A stretch of DNA of 64,000 nucleotides. Source: Desmospora profundinema (GTDB lineage: Bacteria; Bacillota; Bacilli; Thermoactinomycetales; DSM-45169). The DNA is taken from NCBI RefSeq assembly GCF_031454155.1, contig NZ_JAVDQG010000004.1, positions 1-64,000 of the forward strand, written 5' to 3'. This document shows positions 18,075 to 26,478 of this stretch, piece after piece (positions within the stretch are counted from its first letter, which is position 1; every line of letters starts with the position of its first letter). The translations under genes and the position numbers were made by a program. The notes below the pieces were generated by a model. The model saw only the letters and a list, made by a program, of their open reading frames with translations, was not told where the DNA came from and did no database searches.

Positions 18075-19343
18075 GTGCGAGTATTGGTTGTGGGAAACGG
18101 AGGGCGGGAACACGCTCTGGTATGGAAAATCAAGCAGAGTCCTCAGGTGGACGAGCTTTTTTGCGCGCCGGGCAACGCGGGTATCGAAGCGTTGGCGACG
18201 GGTGTTCCGCTGTCCGCGACGGATGTGGACGGTTTGGTGCGATTTGTGTCGGAAAACCAAATCGACCTCACCGTGATCGGTCCGGAGGCATCCTTGTTGG
18301 CCGGTGTGGTGGACGCCCTGGAAGCCGAGGGTCATTTGGTGTTCGGACCCAACCGCCAGGCGGCTCAAGTGGAAGGGAGCAAACGCTTCGCCAAAGAATT
18401 GATGGAATCATACGGGATCCCGACGGGACGGTATCGTTCCTTCGACGATTCGAGCGAAGCGTTACGATATATCCGAGAACAAGGGGCTCCCATCGTCATT
18501 AAAGCCGACGGATTGGCTGCGGGTAAGGGGGTTGTGGTCGCCCGGACATTACAGGAAGCGACCGATGCCGTTCACCATATCATGGAAGAACGTGCTTTTG
18601 GTGATGCAGGGACCGAAATTGTGGTGGAGGAGTTCCTGGAGGGGCAGGAAATGTCGCTGATGGCCTTTGTCGATGGGGAGACGGTGGTTCCCATGGTGCC
18701 TGCCCAGGATCATAAGCCGGTTTTTAATGGTGACCAGGGGCCCAATACCGGAGGGATGGGTGCCTATAGCCCCGTTCCTCAAATCCCCGATTCCATTGTA
18801 CACCGGGCGGTGACAGAAATCCTGGAGCCGATGGTAAAGGGGATGGCTCAATCCGGCCTTTCCTATCGGGGGGTCCTGTATGCCGGTTTGATGATCACGG
18901 CGGACGGACCGAAGGTGATCGAATTTAACGCCCGCTTCGGTGATCCGGAAACACAGGTAGTGCTACCCCGTCTGGAATCGGACTTGGTGGATGTGCTGCT
19001 GGCGGTGGCACAAGGGCATTTATCAAAAACAGCGGTTGTCTGGAAAAAGGAAGCCGCTTGCTGTGTGGTGGTGGCCTCCGGTGGATACCCCGGCTCTTAC
19101 GAAAAGGGTAAACCCATCGAAGGACTTTCCGCCATCGATGGGGAGTCTGTTCTTTTCCACGCCGGGACAGCCCGGAAAAACGGGGCCATCGTCACCGCCG
19201 GCGGGCGTGTTCTGGGTGTAACCGCATGGGGAGCCGATTTAAAGCAAGCACGCACCCGGGCATACGACCGGGCGGAAACCATTCGTTTTGAAGGTGCCCA
19301 CTATCGGACTGACATCGGATCTCGGGCGATCGATTCAAAGTAA
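18075..19343 (+). CDS. purD: phosphoribosylamine-glycine ligase
   Basis: GAR synthetase, 422 residues, ATP-grasp: phosphoribosylamine plus glycine gives GAR. It begins VRVLVVGNGGREHALVWK, with ATP-grasp motifs APIVIKADGLAAGKGVVVA, VVEEFLEGQEMSLMAF and KVIEFNARFGDPETQ. GTG 18075 is selected because GGGAGGG ends 7 bases before it and the protein then starts at the canonical strand; an ATG at 18042 would add an odd leader. It is 823 bases from purH, with two gene-free repeat elements directly upstream, so it may have its own promoter; none is obvious. Confidence 0.96.
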   Translation: MRVLVVGNGGREHALVWKIKQSPQVDELFCAPGNAGIEALATGVPLSATDVDGLVRFVSENQIDLTVIGPEASLLAGVVDALEAEGHLVFGPNRQAAQVEGSKRFAKELMESYGIPTGRYRSFDDSSEALRYIREQGAPIVIKADGLAAGKGVVVARTLQEATDAVHHIMEERAFGDAGTEIVVEEFLEGQEMSLMAFVDGETVVPMVPAQDHKPVFNGDQGPNTGGMGAYSPVPQIPDSIVHRAVTEILEPMVKGMAQSGLSYRGVLYAGLMITADGPKVIEFNARFGDPETQVVLPRLESDLVDVLLAVAQGHLSKTAVVWKKEAACCVVVASGGYPGSYEKGKPIEGLSAIDGESVLFHAGTARKNGAIVTAGGRVLGVTAWGADLKQARTRAYDRAETIRFEGAHYRTDIGSRAIDSK

Positions 19344-19374
19344 ACGAAAGAATAAACAAGCAGCATGGGTATCC

Positions 19375-19401
19375 GTCCGCTCCCCCGAGCGGGCTTTTTT
19401 T
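19375..19401 (+). terminator. terminator after purD
   Basis: GTCCGCTC (19375-19382), loop CCCC, GAGCGGGC (19387-19394) and a run of seven T. It ends the pur transcription unit. Confidence 0.92.
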
Positions 19402-19755
19402 ATTTCCGGATCAGAATGAGGAATAGACAGAAAGCTCTAAAGTGGATCGGTATATTTTGCAGGAAACGGGCTCTGTTTTTATTCCTACTAACAGGGAACC
19501 ATTACCTATATTTAGCCGTTTTCTACAGAAAAGAAGCCCATGGGAGCGGGGCTGTGGTATGATGGACAGGTCGAGAAGCCTTTTCGAAAGGTTTTGATTT
19601 TAAGGTGAGGGGTATGTCCATTGCATGACAAGGGAAGGGGGGCAATTGTAGAAATCCCCTGTGCCATGTTATGATGTTAGCATGATCTTTTTCTGCACAG
19701 CGAGACCAGGGTAGATTGCCCAGGCAGAACTTGTACTGGTAAAGTACACAACCAT
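19402..19755. other. 354-base gap before the surface-polymer cluster
   Basis: No supportable gene is seen. An extended -10 box TGGTATGAT lies at 19555-19563. TTGTAG (19646-19651) with an 18-base spacer and TATGAT (19670-19675) is a candidate promoter for the cluster. The last part (19695-19755) is repeat copy E. Confidence 0.5.
19695..19752 (+). repeat. hairpin repeat family, partial copy E
   Basis: GCACAGCGAGACCAGGG, CCCAGGC and AACTTGTACT follow the order of the 56-bp unit of copy A (GCATAGCGAGACCTGGG, CCAAGGCGAG, ACTTGTGCTTC) with substitutions. Only the loop part is present; the outer arms are missing. It runs up to the start of the glycosyltransferase gene and could be in its 5' leader. 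Confidence 0.6.
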
Positions 19756-20841
19756 GTGCGGAATGGAGTGATCACCATCGAAGAAAAGAACGGCGATCTC
19801 ATCTTCTCATTTTTATTGGTTGTCCGCAATGAAGAAGATTATATAGAGAATCTGTTGGAAGCGATCCTGCACCAAGACTTTCCCCATGATCGCTACGAAA
19901 TCATCATTGTTGACGGTGAATCGACGGACCGAACTCCCGAGATGGTGGAATCCTTTGAACGGCGTTACCCCGATCGCATCCGGTCGTACATGAACCCGCG
20001 CAAAACACTGGCCACGGGTTGGAACATCGGCATCCAACACTCCCGCGGTCGGTATGTGATCCGAGTGGATGGACACAGCCAGATACCAAGGGATTTTTTG
20101 AGTCGAACCTATGAAGTGGCCCAAAAAGTTCCCGATGCTGCCTGTGTCGGCGGGATTATCGAGAGCAAAGGAACCGGCTTTTGGGGTGAAGTGAACGCCT
20201 ATGTCTATTCTCACCCTTTTGGAGTGGGAAATTCCAAGTTTCGTACCACCAAGAATGAATGGGAAGGATATGTGGACACCGTTCCTTATGCCGCTTATAA
20301 ACGGGAGATCTTTGAGGAAGTCGGCTATTTCGACGAGAGCCTGAAGCGGAACGAGGATTTGGAGATGCATGCCCGCATCCGCCAGGCGGGAGGGAGCTTT
20401 TTCCTATCCACATGGATCCGATCCACCTATTATGTACGGAATACATTGCCGGCGCTGATGCACAAATCCTTTAGCGACGGGAAATGGACTCTGGTTGCCA
20501 GCAAACGCGGTATGGGTGTCCTCCGCGGTCGTCATCTGATCCCATTTTTGGTGGTGATGATGAGCCTGGGATTTACCGTTGCATCCCTGTTCAGCGCCGT
20601 GGCATGGAGTGTGTTTCTCGTCTTGATGGGAGCTTATGGAAGTCTTCTTCTCGTCTCTTCCTGGGGACTGAAACGACAAAAGGGATGGAAGTATTTCGTC
20701 CCCGCCATGACATCCTTTTTCCTGCTCCATTTCAGCCGCGGATTCGGTTCCGCCGCCGGATTATTGAGCCGGGAGTATTGGGGGAAAGAACGGGGTTATG
20801 AAGAGAGATACGGAGAAAAAGTTACCAACGCTGCCCGTTGA
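19756..20841 (+). CDS. family 2 glycosyltransferase, ExoA-like, membrane-associated
   Basis: A 361-residue GT-A enzyme. The N-terminal half has SFLLVVRNEEDYIENLLEAIL, the nucleotide-binding IIVDGESTDRTPE, the DxD-like RVDGHSQIP and the acceptor/base region KRNEDLEMHARIRQAGG. The C-terminal 100 residues contain two or three hydrophobic helices near 260-330. ExoA-type enzymes extend lipid-linked glycans at the cytoplasmic membrane. The start is uncertain: GTG 19756 has a poor ribosome site and GTG 19768 is an alternative. It overlaps the next gene by 44 bases and heads a seven-gene cluster. Confidence 0.85.
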   Translation: MRNGVITIEEKNGDLIFSFLLVVRNEEDYIENLLEAILHQDFPHDRYEIIIVDGESTDRTPEMVESFERRYPDRIRSYMNPRKTLATGWNIGIQHSRGRYVIRVDGHSQIPRDFLSRTYEVAQKVPDAACVGGIIESKGTGFWGEVNAYVYSHPFGVGNSKFRTTKNEWEGYVDTVPYAAYKREIFEEVGYFDESLKRNEDLEMHARIRQAGGSFFLSTWIRSTYYVRNTLPALMHKSFSDGKWTLVASKRGMGVLRGRHLIPFLVVMMSLGFTVASLFSAVAWSVFLVLMGAYGSLLLVSSWGLKRQKGWKYFVPAMTSFFLLHFSRGFGSAAGLLSREYWGKERGYEERYGEKVTNAAR

Positions 20842-21559
20842 TTCCGGTCGGATTCTGGCATACAGGGAACGGTGTCAAAAGCCCCGGCATATGGAAGAGA
20901 TCTGGTCCTGGTTTGTCCTGCGCCGGATCTCCATTTATGTGACTCTGATGCTCAGCCGCACCCCGCTTACCCCGAATGGGATCAGCTGGATCAGTCTTCT
21001 CTTTTTCGGATTGACGGGTTGGTTCCTGTTGACAGGGAACCCCTGGGGCTGGCTGTTGGCGGTTCTCAGCTATAATCTGGGTTACCTGTGTGACTGTATG
21101 GACGGGGAACTGGCCAGGATCAAAGGGATCACCAGTGATCGGGGAGTATTTTTGGATACATTGATCCGGGCGTTGAGCATTCCGGTATGGAGCGCTGCCG
21201 CCTTGATGATTCCACCCGCGTTCGGCTGGGGGGAATGGGGACTGGCTGCCGCTTCATGGGTATACGGAATCGTATTGGTTTCCACCTTGGCCTTGCTGGT
21301 GCCCCTGTCATTCAATTATATCCATGTGAAAAGGGATGAAAACGATCCGGTCAGTTATATGCGAACCCAATCCGGTGTCATGGAATGGATTGCCTTTTTG
21401 ACGGGAATGCCTGGGTATTTTGCAATGTTGCCGTTGGTCATACTGGCGGACGCCCTCACGGGAATGCCGGTGATGGCGGGTTTTACCGCAGTGTTCCTGC
21501 TGATGCTGGCCGCTAAGACCTTTTTACGGTTGTATCTTACCACATCCAAGTTGAATTAA
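20798..21559 (+). CDS. CDP-alcohol phosphatidyltransferase family protein, atypical active site
   Basis: A 253-residue integral membrane protein with about six hydrophobic helices. The family signature DGxxARx8Gx3Dx3D appears near residues 99-121 as CDCMDGELAR followed by GVFLDTLIR: the first three aspartates and the Arg are in place, but the fourth Asp is Arg. These enzymes move a phospho-alcohol from a CDP-alcohol to another alcohol, and the fourth Asp is the proposed base. So this copy may have altered chemistry or act as a partner subunit. A second family member with the complete motif lies at 25.0 kb. Function is not assigned further. Confidence 0.8.
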   Translation: MKRDTEKKLPTLPVDSGRILAYRERCQKPRHMEEIWSWFVLRRISIYVTLMLSRTPLTPNGISWISLLFFGLTGWFLLTGNPWGWLLAVLSYNLGYLCDCMDGELARIKGITSDRGVFLDTLIRALSIPVWSAAALMIPPAFGWGEWGLAAASWVYGIVLVSTLALLVPLSFNYIHVKRDENDPVSYMRTQSGVMEWIAFLTGMPGYFAMLPLVILADALTGMPVMAGFTAVFLLMLAAKTFLRLYLTTSKLN

Positions 21560-21619
21560 ATGACGACAGCGTTAAATTTATGTAAAGTGAATATTACAAA
21601 GAGGTAGGGAGTGTCTCGG

Positions 21620-22336
21620 ATGAAAGTTGTTATTCTCGCGGCTGGTGTTGGAAGCCGCTTGCGTCCGGAAACGGAAGACAAACCGAAAGCCATGATCCAA
21701 GTAAACGGAAAACCCCTGGTGCAATACCAGGTGGAGAGCGTTCGCCAGGCCGGATTTAAGGATGAGGACATCACGGTTCTCGGCGGATACAAGATGGAAC
21801 GAATTCAGGAACACTTCAACGGGACGAAAGTCCGCTTCATTCACAATCCCCACTATGAATCCATGAACAACATTTACTCGTTCCTATTGACGGAGGAGCT
21901 GGGAGACGATATTCTCCTCATCAACTCCGACGATTTCTACGATGAACGAATGATTCGGGTGATCTTGGATGCCTCCGCCCGTACGGCTGTTTTGGTGGAC
22001 ACTCAGAAAACCCTGACGGAAGAGTCGATGCGGGTTCTGCTGGATGGAGAAGGAAAATTGACCAAGGTGAACAAAAAGATTGCGTTGGACGAGGCGGATG
22101 GAGAGTACATCGGGATCTCCAAACTGGCCCGTCCGGAACTGGAAGTGCTGTATCGTGTAGCACGGGCCATGATCGAAGACGGTGAAACCGATGCCTGGTA
22201 CGAAAATGTCTATGAGGCATGTGCCGGCGACATTGAAATCGTCGGGGTGGACACCCAGGGACTGCCTTGGGTTGAGATTGATGATTTCAACGACCTGGAG
22301 ACCGCCAAGAAGTTGGCCGCATCTGTCCTGTCCTGA
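21620..22336 (+). CDS. NTP transferase, phosphocholine/inositol-phosphate cytidylyltransferase-like
   Basis: A 238-residue nucleotidyltransferase starting MKVVILAAGVGSRL (nucleotide loop), with KPKAMIQVNGKPL, NSDDFYDE (metal-binding acidic pair) and the C-terminal WVEIDDFNDLETAKKL typical of LicC/IPCT-like enzymes that make CDP-alcohols. ATG 21620 gives the canonical N terminus, with GGGAG 8 bases upstream; GTG 21611 is an alternative. Followed 19 bases later by the glycerol-1-phosphate dehydrogenase gene, so CDP-glycerol from glycerol-1-phosphate is a reasonable product; CDP-choline or CDP-inositol cannot be excluded. Confidence 0.8.
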   Translation: MKVVILAAGVGSRLRPETEDKPKAMIQVNGKPLVQYQVESVRQAGFKDEDITVLGGYKMERIQEHFNGTKVRFIHNPHYESMNNIYSFLLTEELGDDILLINSDDFYDERMIRVILDASARTAVLVDTQKTLTEESMRVLLDGEGKLTKVNKKIALDEADGEYIGISKLARPELEVLYRVARAMIEDGETDAWYENVYEACAGDIEIVGVDTQGLPWVEIDDFNDLETAKKLAASVLS

Positions 22337-22355
22337 CCGGGAAGGAGATGGAATC

Positions 22356-23450
22356 ATGACCAAAAAAGTGCATATCCCGGTTCAGCTCATCATCGAACAC
22401 GGGGCGATCCCCAATCTTCCCCAAACACCGGTTTTTGATTGGTTGAAGGGGAAAAAAGTGTTGATGGTGAGCGGGAGCGGCCAAACACGCAAAGTAACCG
22501 GACGCGTGGAGACGGTCATTTCCGGTCATGCCGCTACTGTCCAGGTGCTGGCTTGTCAGAGCAACAGTCTGGATACGATTAATGAATTGGAGCGGCATGT
22601 GTTGGAAGATCCGCCTGAAATGATGATCGGCATTGGCGGTGGAAAAGCCTTGGACGTGTCCAAGGTGGTGGGCACCCGGAGCAATGTGCCTGTCATTCTG
22701 TTTCCCACGGCGATTTCCAGTGACGCCATCTGTTCACCGGTGGCTGTGATCAAAATGTTGAACAAAAGCACCAGTATCGGGGTGAAGATGCCGCAAGCGG
22801 TTATCATCGACCTGGATATCTTGTCGTCCTGTCCACACCGGCTGATGTCGGCGGGGATCGGGGATCTCTTGTCCAACAAGACGGCTCTTTTCGACTGGAA
22901 CCTGGCCCACCAGGCGGGCAAAGAAGAGATGAACACCTTTGCCAACTTGATGGCCAACAATGCCGTGGAATCGTTTATGAATACATTGAACCAGGATGAG
23001 CTGGACCGATCGCGCTTGATGAAAGTGGCCTCCGAGTCCTTGATCATGAGCGGGATCGCCATGTCTATTGCCGGATCCAGCCGTCCCTGCAGCGGCTCGG
23101 AGCATTTGGTCAGCCATGCCATGGATTATCACTGTGGTGCCAAAGCGCTCCACGGAGAGCAAGTGGCGATCGGTCTTTTGTTCAGCCAGTATTTGCAGGG
23201 ACAGCGGGAGCGGGTGGAGTACTTGGCCCCCTATTATGAGAAACTGGGTCTTCCCACTCATTATGAAGACTTGGGATACACTCGTGAGGAGATGCACCGG
23301 GCCATTCGGATGGCACCCACCATGCGGAACCGGTATACCATCTTCAACGAGATGGCGTTGTCCGATGAAGAGATCGACCGGATCCTGGACATCGTCTATC
23401 CCGACGAGGCCAAAAACCGCTACCGATTGACGGGCTCATCCGTGGGATAA
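22356..23450 (+). CDS. araM: sn-glycerol-1-phosphate dehydrogenase (AraM/EgsA family)
   Basis: A 364-residue member of the iron-containing-alcohol-dehydrogenase fold that reduces DHAP to sn-glycerol-1-phosphate. It shows the NAD(P) loop GIGGGKALDVSK, FPTAISSDAICSP, and the metal site made of AGIGDLLSNKTA (Asp), SRPCSGSEHLVSHAMD (His) and ALHGEQVAIG (His), as in archaeal G1P dehydrogenase and Bacillus AraM. ATG 22356 follows GGAAGGAG by 7 bases. In Bacillus, AraM feeds PcrB; a pcrB gene lies at 34.75 kb here. Its place beside a cytidylyltransferase and CDP-alcohol transferases suggests a second use of G1P. Confidence 0.88.
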   Translation: MTKKVHIPVQLIIEHGAIPNLPQTPVFDWLKGKKVLMVSGSGQTRKVTGRVETVISGHAATVQVLACQSNSLDTINELERHVLEDPPEMMIGIGGGKALDVSKVVGTRSNVPVILFPTAISSDAICSPVAVIKMLNKSTSIGVKMPQAVIIDLDILSSCPHRLMSAGIGDLLSNKTALFDWNLAHQAGKEEMNTFANLMANNAVESFMNTLNQDELDRSRLMKVASESLIMSGIAMSIAGSSRPCSGSEHLVSHAMDYHCGAKALHGEQVAIGLLFSQYLQGQRERVEYLAPYYEKLGLPTHYEDLGYTREEMHRAIRMAPTMRNRYTIFNEMALSDEEIDRILDIVYPDEAKNRYRLTGSSVG

Positions 23451-23462
23451 GGAGTACCGCCC

Positions 23463-24269
23463 ATGTTTGCGAACATCTTGAAATACCGAGAGTTGCTGTA
23501 TTTTCTGGTTCACAAGGAAGTCCGGATCCGTTACCGGAATTCCTTGTTCGGCTTTTTCTGGACCCTGCTGGAACCATTGGGTTTAATGCTGATTTACACC
23601 CTGGTGTTTTCTGTGATTATCAAGAAAATGGCGGGTGGAGTGGAGCCCTATCCGTTGTATGTATTGTTGGGGCTGATTCCGTGGACCTTTTTCAATAACT
23701 CGTTGAAAAAGGGGACGAAATCCCTGTCGGGGAATGCTTCCTTGATTAAAAAGGTGTACTTTCCCCGGGAAATTTTCCCGATCTCCATGATCCTCGCCAA
23801 TCTGGTCAATTTTATACCGGCATTTGCACTGGTGATCGTATTCGGTCTGGCTTTAGGCAAACCGATTCAATGGGAGCAGTTGGCCCTGCTGCCCTTGATG
23901 ATCCTGTTGCTGGCCTTGTTCGCTTTGGCCTGTTCCTTCCTTATCTCCGTCCTTAACGTCTACTACCGGGATGTGGAGTTCATCACCAACCTGATGATGC
24001 GGGGATGGATGTACCTCAGTCCGATCATCTATCCGATCAGCCTAGTCACCCAAAGTGAGTCAGAGACGGTTCGGCAGTTTGCCGATCTGTACTTCCTCAA
24101 TCCGATGGCGGTAATCCTGAGCCTGTTTCACGGGATTTTCTTCCCGGATCAAGCCGAAGTCATTTCCTTCGGTTACATCTTATATGTCATCATCTTTACA
24201 CTCGTTCTGCTGGTCGTTTCTTGGATCATCTTTAAGCGGCTGAACCGTCGGGTAGGGGAGGTGATCTGA
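23463..24269 (+). CDS. ABC-2 type exporter permease (Wzm/TagG-like)
   Basis: A 268-residue membrane protein with about six hydrophobic helices. The N terminus LKYRELLYFLVHKEVRIRYRNSLFGFFWTLLEPL is the hallmark of polysaccharide/teichoic acid exporters (Wzm, TagG, KpsM). TAAGGAG precedes ATG 23463. It pairs with the ATPase starting 3 bases after its end. It should export a lipid-linked polymer made by the neighbouring enzymes across the cytoplasmic membrane. Confidence 0.9.
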   Translation: MFANILKYRELLYFLVHKEVRIRYRNSLFGFFWTLLEPLGLMLIYTLVFSVIIKKMAGGVEPYPLYVLLGLIPWTFFNNSLKKGTKSLSGNASLIKKVYFPREIFPISMILANLVNFIPAFALVIVFGLALGKPIQWEQLALLPLMILLLALFALACSFLISVLNVYYRDVEFITNLMMRGWMYLSPIIYPISLVTQSESETVRQFADLYFLNPMAVILSLFHGIFFPDQAEVISFGYILYVIIFTLVLLVVSWIIFKRLNRRVGEVI

Positions 24270-24271
24270 CC

Positions 24272-25012
24272 ATGGATGCCATTGTCGTCGAAAACTTAAC
24301 GAAACACTTTCGGAAAGCGTATGACAAAACCTTAAAGGGTTTCATCCTTTCCATCGTCAAAGGGGAGAAGCGGTACCAGGAGTTCACCGCATTAAACGAT
24401 GTCTCCTTCACCGTCAAACAAGGGGAGTCCTACGCCATCATCGGAAAGAATGGAGCGGGGAAGTCCACCTTGTTTAAAGTACTTTCCGGAATTATCTCTC
24501 CGGATGCGGGCCGCGTTCGGATGAACGGCAAAGTGGCCCCGTTGATCGAGTTGGGAGCGGGTCTTGCCCGTGACTTGACCGGGGCGGAGAACATCCGCCT
24601 CAATTGCGCCATCTTTGGCTTGGACAAAAAACGGATCGAAGAAGTATACCCTCAGATTGTGGCCTTCTCCGAGTTGGAGGAGTTTATCGATACACCGGTT
24701 AAATTTTATTCTTCCGGGATGAAAGCCCGGTTGGGATTCTCCATCGCTGTCCATATTGATGCCGACATCATTTTAATCGATGAAGTGTTGGCGGTGGGCG
24801 ATAAGGATTTCAAAAAGAAATGCTACGCAAAGATGCGGGAGATACAAGATTCCGGAAAAACTTTGGTTGTCGTCTCCCACAGCTTAAAACCGCTCAAGAA
24901 AATATGTAACCGTGCCTTGATCCTCGAGCGGGGACGGGTGATGGACGTGGGCGACATCCATGAGATGATCGATAAATATCAATCGGAGAAAAAGAAGAAA
25001 CAAGGAGCGTGA
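24272..25012 (+). CDS. ABC exporter ATPase (Wzt/TagH-like)
   Basis: A 246-residue ATP-binding protein: Walker A GKNGAGKST near residues 58-66, signature YSSGMKARLGFS, Walker B IILIDEVLAVGD and switch His in VVVSHSLKPL. The DEVLAVGD sequence with aspartate-glycine after Walker B is typical of the polysaccharide exporter subfamily. There is no C-terminal carbohydrate-binding domain, so polymer recognition by Wzt-C is absent, as in TagH-less or KpsT-type systems. Translation is coupled to the permease gene. Confidence 0.9.
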   Translation: MDAIVVENLTKHFRKAYDKTLKGFILSIVKGEKRYQEFTALNDVSFTVKQGESYAIIGKNGAGKSTLFKVLSGIISPDAGRVRMNGKVAPLIELGAGLARDLTGAENIRLNCAIFGLDKKRIEEVYPQIVAFSELEEFIDTPVKFYSSGMKARLGFSIAVHIDADIILIDEVLAVGDKDFKKKCYAKMREIQDSGKTLVVVSHSLKPLKKICNRALILERGRVMDVGDIHEMIDKYQSEKKKKQGA

Positions 25013-25018
25013 CGTGTT

Positions 25019-25942
25019 ATGAGTGCCGGCAAGTTTACGTTGGAAGATGTTCGAGAAGTCGGTTATAAGAAAAAAGATGCTTGGTGGACCGTCTTCCTGG
25101 TGGATCCGATCGCATCGCGTATGATTGTGCCGATTGCCAACTACACCAATTTGACTCCCAACCAAATCTCCCTGTTTGCATTTATCTTGGGAATCGGTTC
25201 CGCTGTCAGCTTTTATATGGGGAGTTATGAATTTCTCGTGCTGGGGGCTCTCCTCTATCATTTCAGTTTTATTTTGGATTGTATCGACGGAAAAATCGCC
25301 CGCCTCAAAGGAACGGGAACGATTTTCGGGATGTGGCTGGACTACATGCTGGACCGGGCCCGTGTGGCAATCTGTGCGATTGCGCTCTTGTACGGGCAGT
25401 TTGTCCGTTCCGGCGAACTCCTGTATCTCTATCTCGCTTTGCTGGTCATTTTTCTTGATATGACCCGCTATATGAACGCCTTGCACTTGTATAAAATGCG
25501 CCGGGAGATGAGAAAGAAAATCAAAAAATCCCGGAAAAAATTGCGCAATTTGTTGCATCAGGATCATCCGGAGGAGGAAGAACCGGAACACGAGGACGAG
25601 GAACAACCTCTCGCATCGAAAAAAGTGGATTTGCAACAAGGATTCAAATCCCGGTTCAGCTGGTATATGCGAATTCGCGACTTCTTTATCAACAACCGGA
25701 TCCGCATGCATCTGTTCAGTGGAATCGAGTATCAAATGTTCATTTTTATTATCGGTCCCATTACCGGATTGATCGTGGAGACGATTATTCTCAGTTCCAT
25801 CGTGTTTGTTCTTTTCGAGCTGGCCATTTTGTACAAAGTCTGGTTGAGCACGGAGGATTTCAATAAAGAAATGGCGATCCTGGAGGCCGAAATTGAAAAG
25901 GTGGAAGCCGAACAGGGTGTAGAGGTTGCGGAAGCCCGTTAA
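25019..25942 (+). CDS. CDP-alcohol phosphatidyltransferase family protein with charged insertion
   Basis: A 307-residue membrane protein. The full signature DGKIAR-x8-G-x3-D-x3-D is present near residues 88-110 (DCIDGKIARLKG, FGMWLDYMLDR), so it is likely catalytically competent. A long basic stretch (MRREMRKKIKKSRKKLRN) followed by an acidic stretch (EEEEPEHEDEE) interrupts the membrane domain near 160-200, and the C terminus (about 285-307) looks coiled-coil-like. AGGAG lies 11 bases before ATG 25019. It ends the cluster before a bidirectional terminator. Substrate unknown; transfer of phosphoglycerol or another phospho-alcohol is inferred. Confidence 0.85.
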   Translation: MSAGKFTLEDVREVGYKKKDAWWTVFLVDPIASRMIVPIANYTNLTPNQISLFAFILGIGSAVSFYMGSYEFLVLGALLYHFSFILDCIDGKIARLKGTGTIFGMWLDYMLDRARVAICAIALLYGQFVRSGELLYLYLALLVIFLDMTRYMNALHLYKMRREMRKKIKKSRKKLRNLLHQDHPEEEEPEHEDEEQPLASKKVDLQQGFKSRFSWYMRIRDFFINNRIRMHLFSGIEYQMFIFIIGPITGLIVETIILSSIVFVLFELAILYKVWLSTEDFNKEMAILEAEIEKVEAEQGVEVAEAR

Positions 25943-25960
25943 TAAGCAGATGATGCAAAG

Positions 25961-25994
25961 AAAAAAGCCCTCGGATCTTCCGAGGGCTTTTTTT
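25961..25994. terminator. bidirectional terminator
   Basis: GCCCTCGGA (25967-25975) and TCCGAGGGC (25979-25987), flanked by AAAAAA on the left and TTTTTTT on the right. It can end the plus-strand cluster and the minus-strand gene ending at 26014. Confidence 0.93.
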
Positions 25995-26013
25995 CGTGTT
26001 GTAACGGCCAAGA

Positions 26014-26226
26014 TCAGCCGAAATGCATTGTCTGCTTGTCTCCCTGAATGCTGAGGGCATCCACGGGAACTTCGAACCACCAGGCACCTTCCGCTTTTCT
26101 GACCGGCGCATATCCGGCCTTTTTCAGAGATCGGGCGATGTCCCAGCTGGCTGTATAGACTAAGGCGGTACTTCCCGCTTCATCGAATTGGATGACGGTC
26201 TCTTTTTCGGCTTCGCTCAATTTCAT
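26014..26226 (-). CDS. small protein of unknown function
   Basis: A 70-residue soluble protein, MKLSEAEKETVIQFDEAGST... with TVIQFDEA and ALVYTAS. This beginning resembles small phage- or plasmid-type proteins with a TVI-YDE / YTAS pattern that I know only as hypothetical. ATG 26226 is chosen because AGGAGGG (26236-26242) lies 9 bases upstream on the minus strand; a GTG three codons earlier is inside that site. Single gene between two terminators. Confidence 0.65.
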   Translation of the reverse strand: MKLSEAEKETVIQFDEAGSTALVYTASWDIARSLKKAGYAPVRKAEGAWWFEVPVDALSIQGDKQTMHFG

Positions 26227-26429
26227 CCTCCTCACCCTCCTCTGTTGTAGAGGTTCGAACTCATGTTCCCTTATTCCTTCCTATATTACCACGTATGAAT
26301 CCAATTGCCACCCTCTCCATTTGTGGAACCGGTCCAGCTATGACCGTAGAGTCGATAAATAGATTCCTATTCTAAAATAATGGAGGTGTGACCGGGGTTT
26401 CAAGTTTAATTTTCAGAAGCATGCTATAA

Positions 26430-26459
26430 AATCAAAACACCTCCCGGTTTGGGGAGGTG
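26430..26459 (-). terminator. terminator of the CBS-ACT gene
   Basis: On the plus strand CACCTCCC (26438-26445) pairs with GGGAGGTG (26452-26459); read on the minus strand the hairpin is followed by TTTTGATTTT. It lies 20 bases after the stop codon of the CBS-ACT gene. Confidence 0.85.
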
Positions 26460-26478
26460 AAATCGATGTATGAAAGGT

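Noticed and set aside
19365-19562. 65-codon plus-strand ORF after purD
   Set aside because: Starts within the terminator region and has no Shine-Dalgarno site or recognisable sequence.
20798-25942. Di-myo-inositol-phosphate osmolyte synthesis as explanation for the cytidylyltransferase and CDP-alcohol transferases
   Set aside because: No inositol-1-phosphate synthase is present and the cluster includes an exporter and glycosyltransferase, so a surface polymer or lipid is more likely; it is kept only as an alternative.
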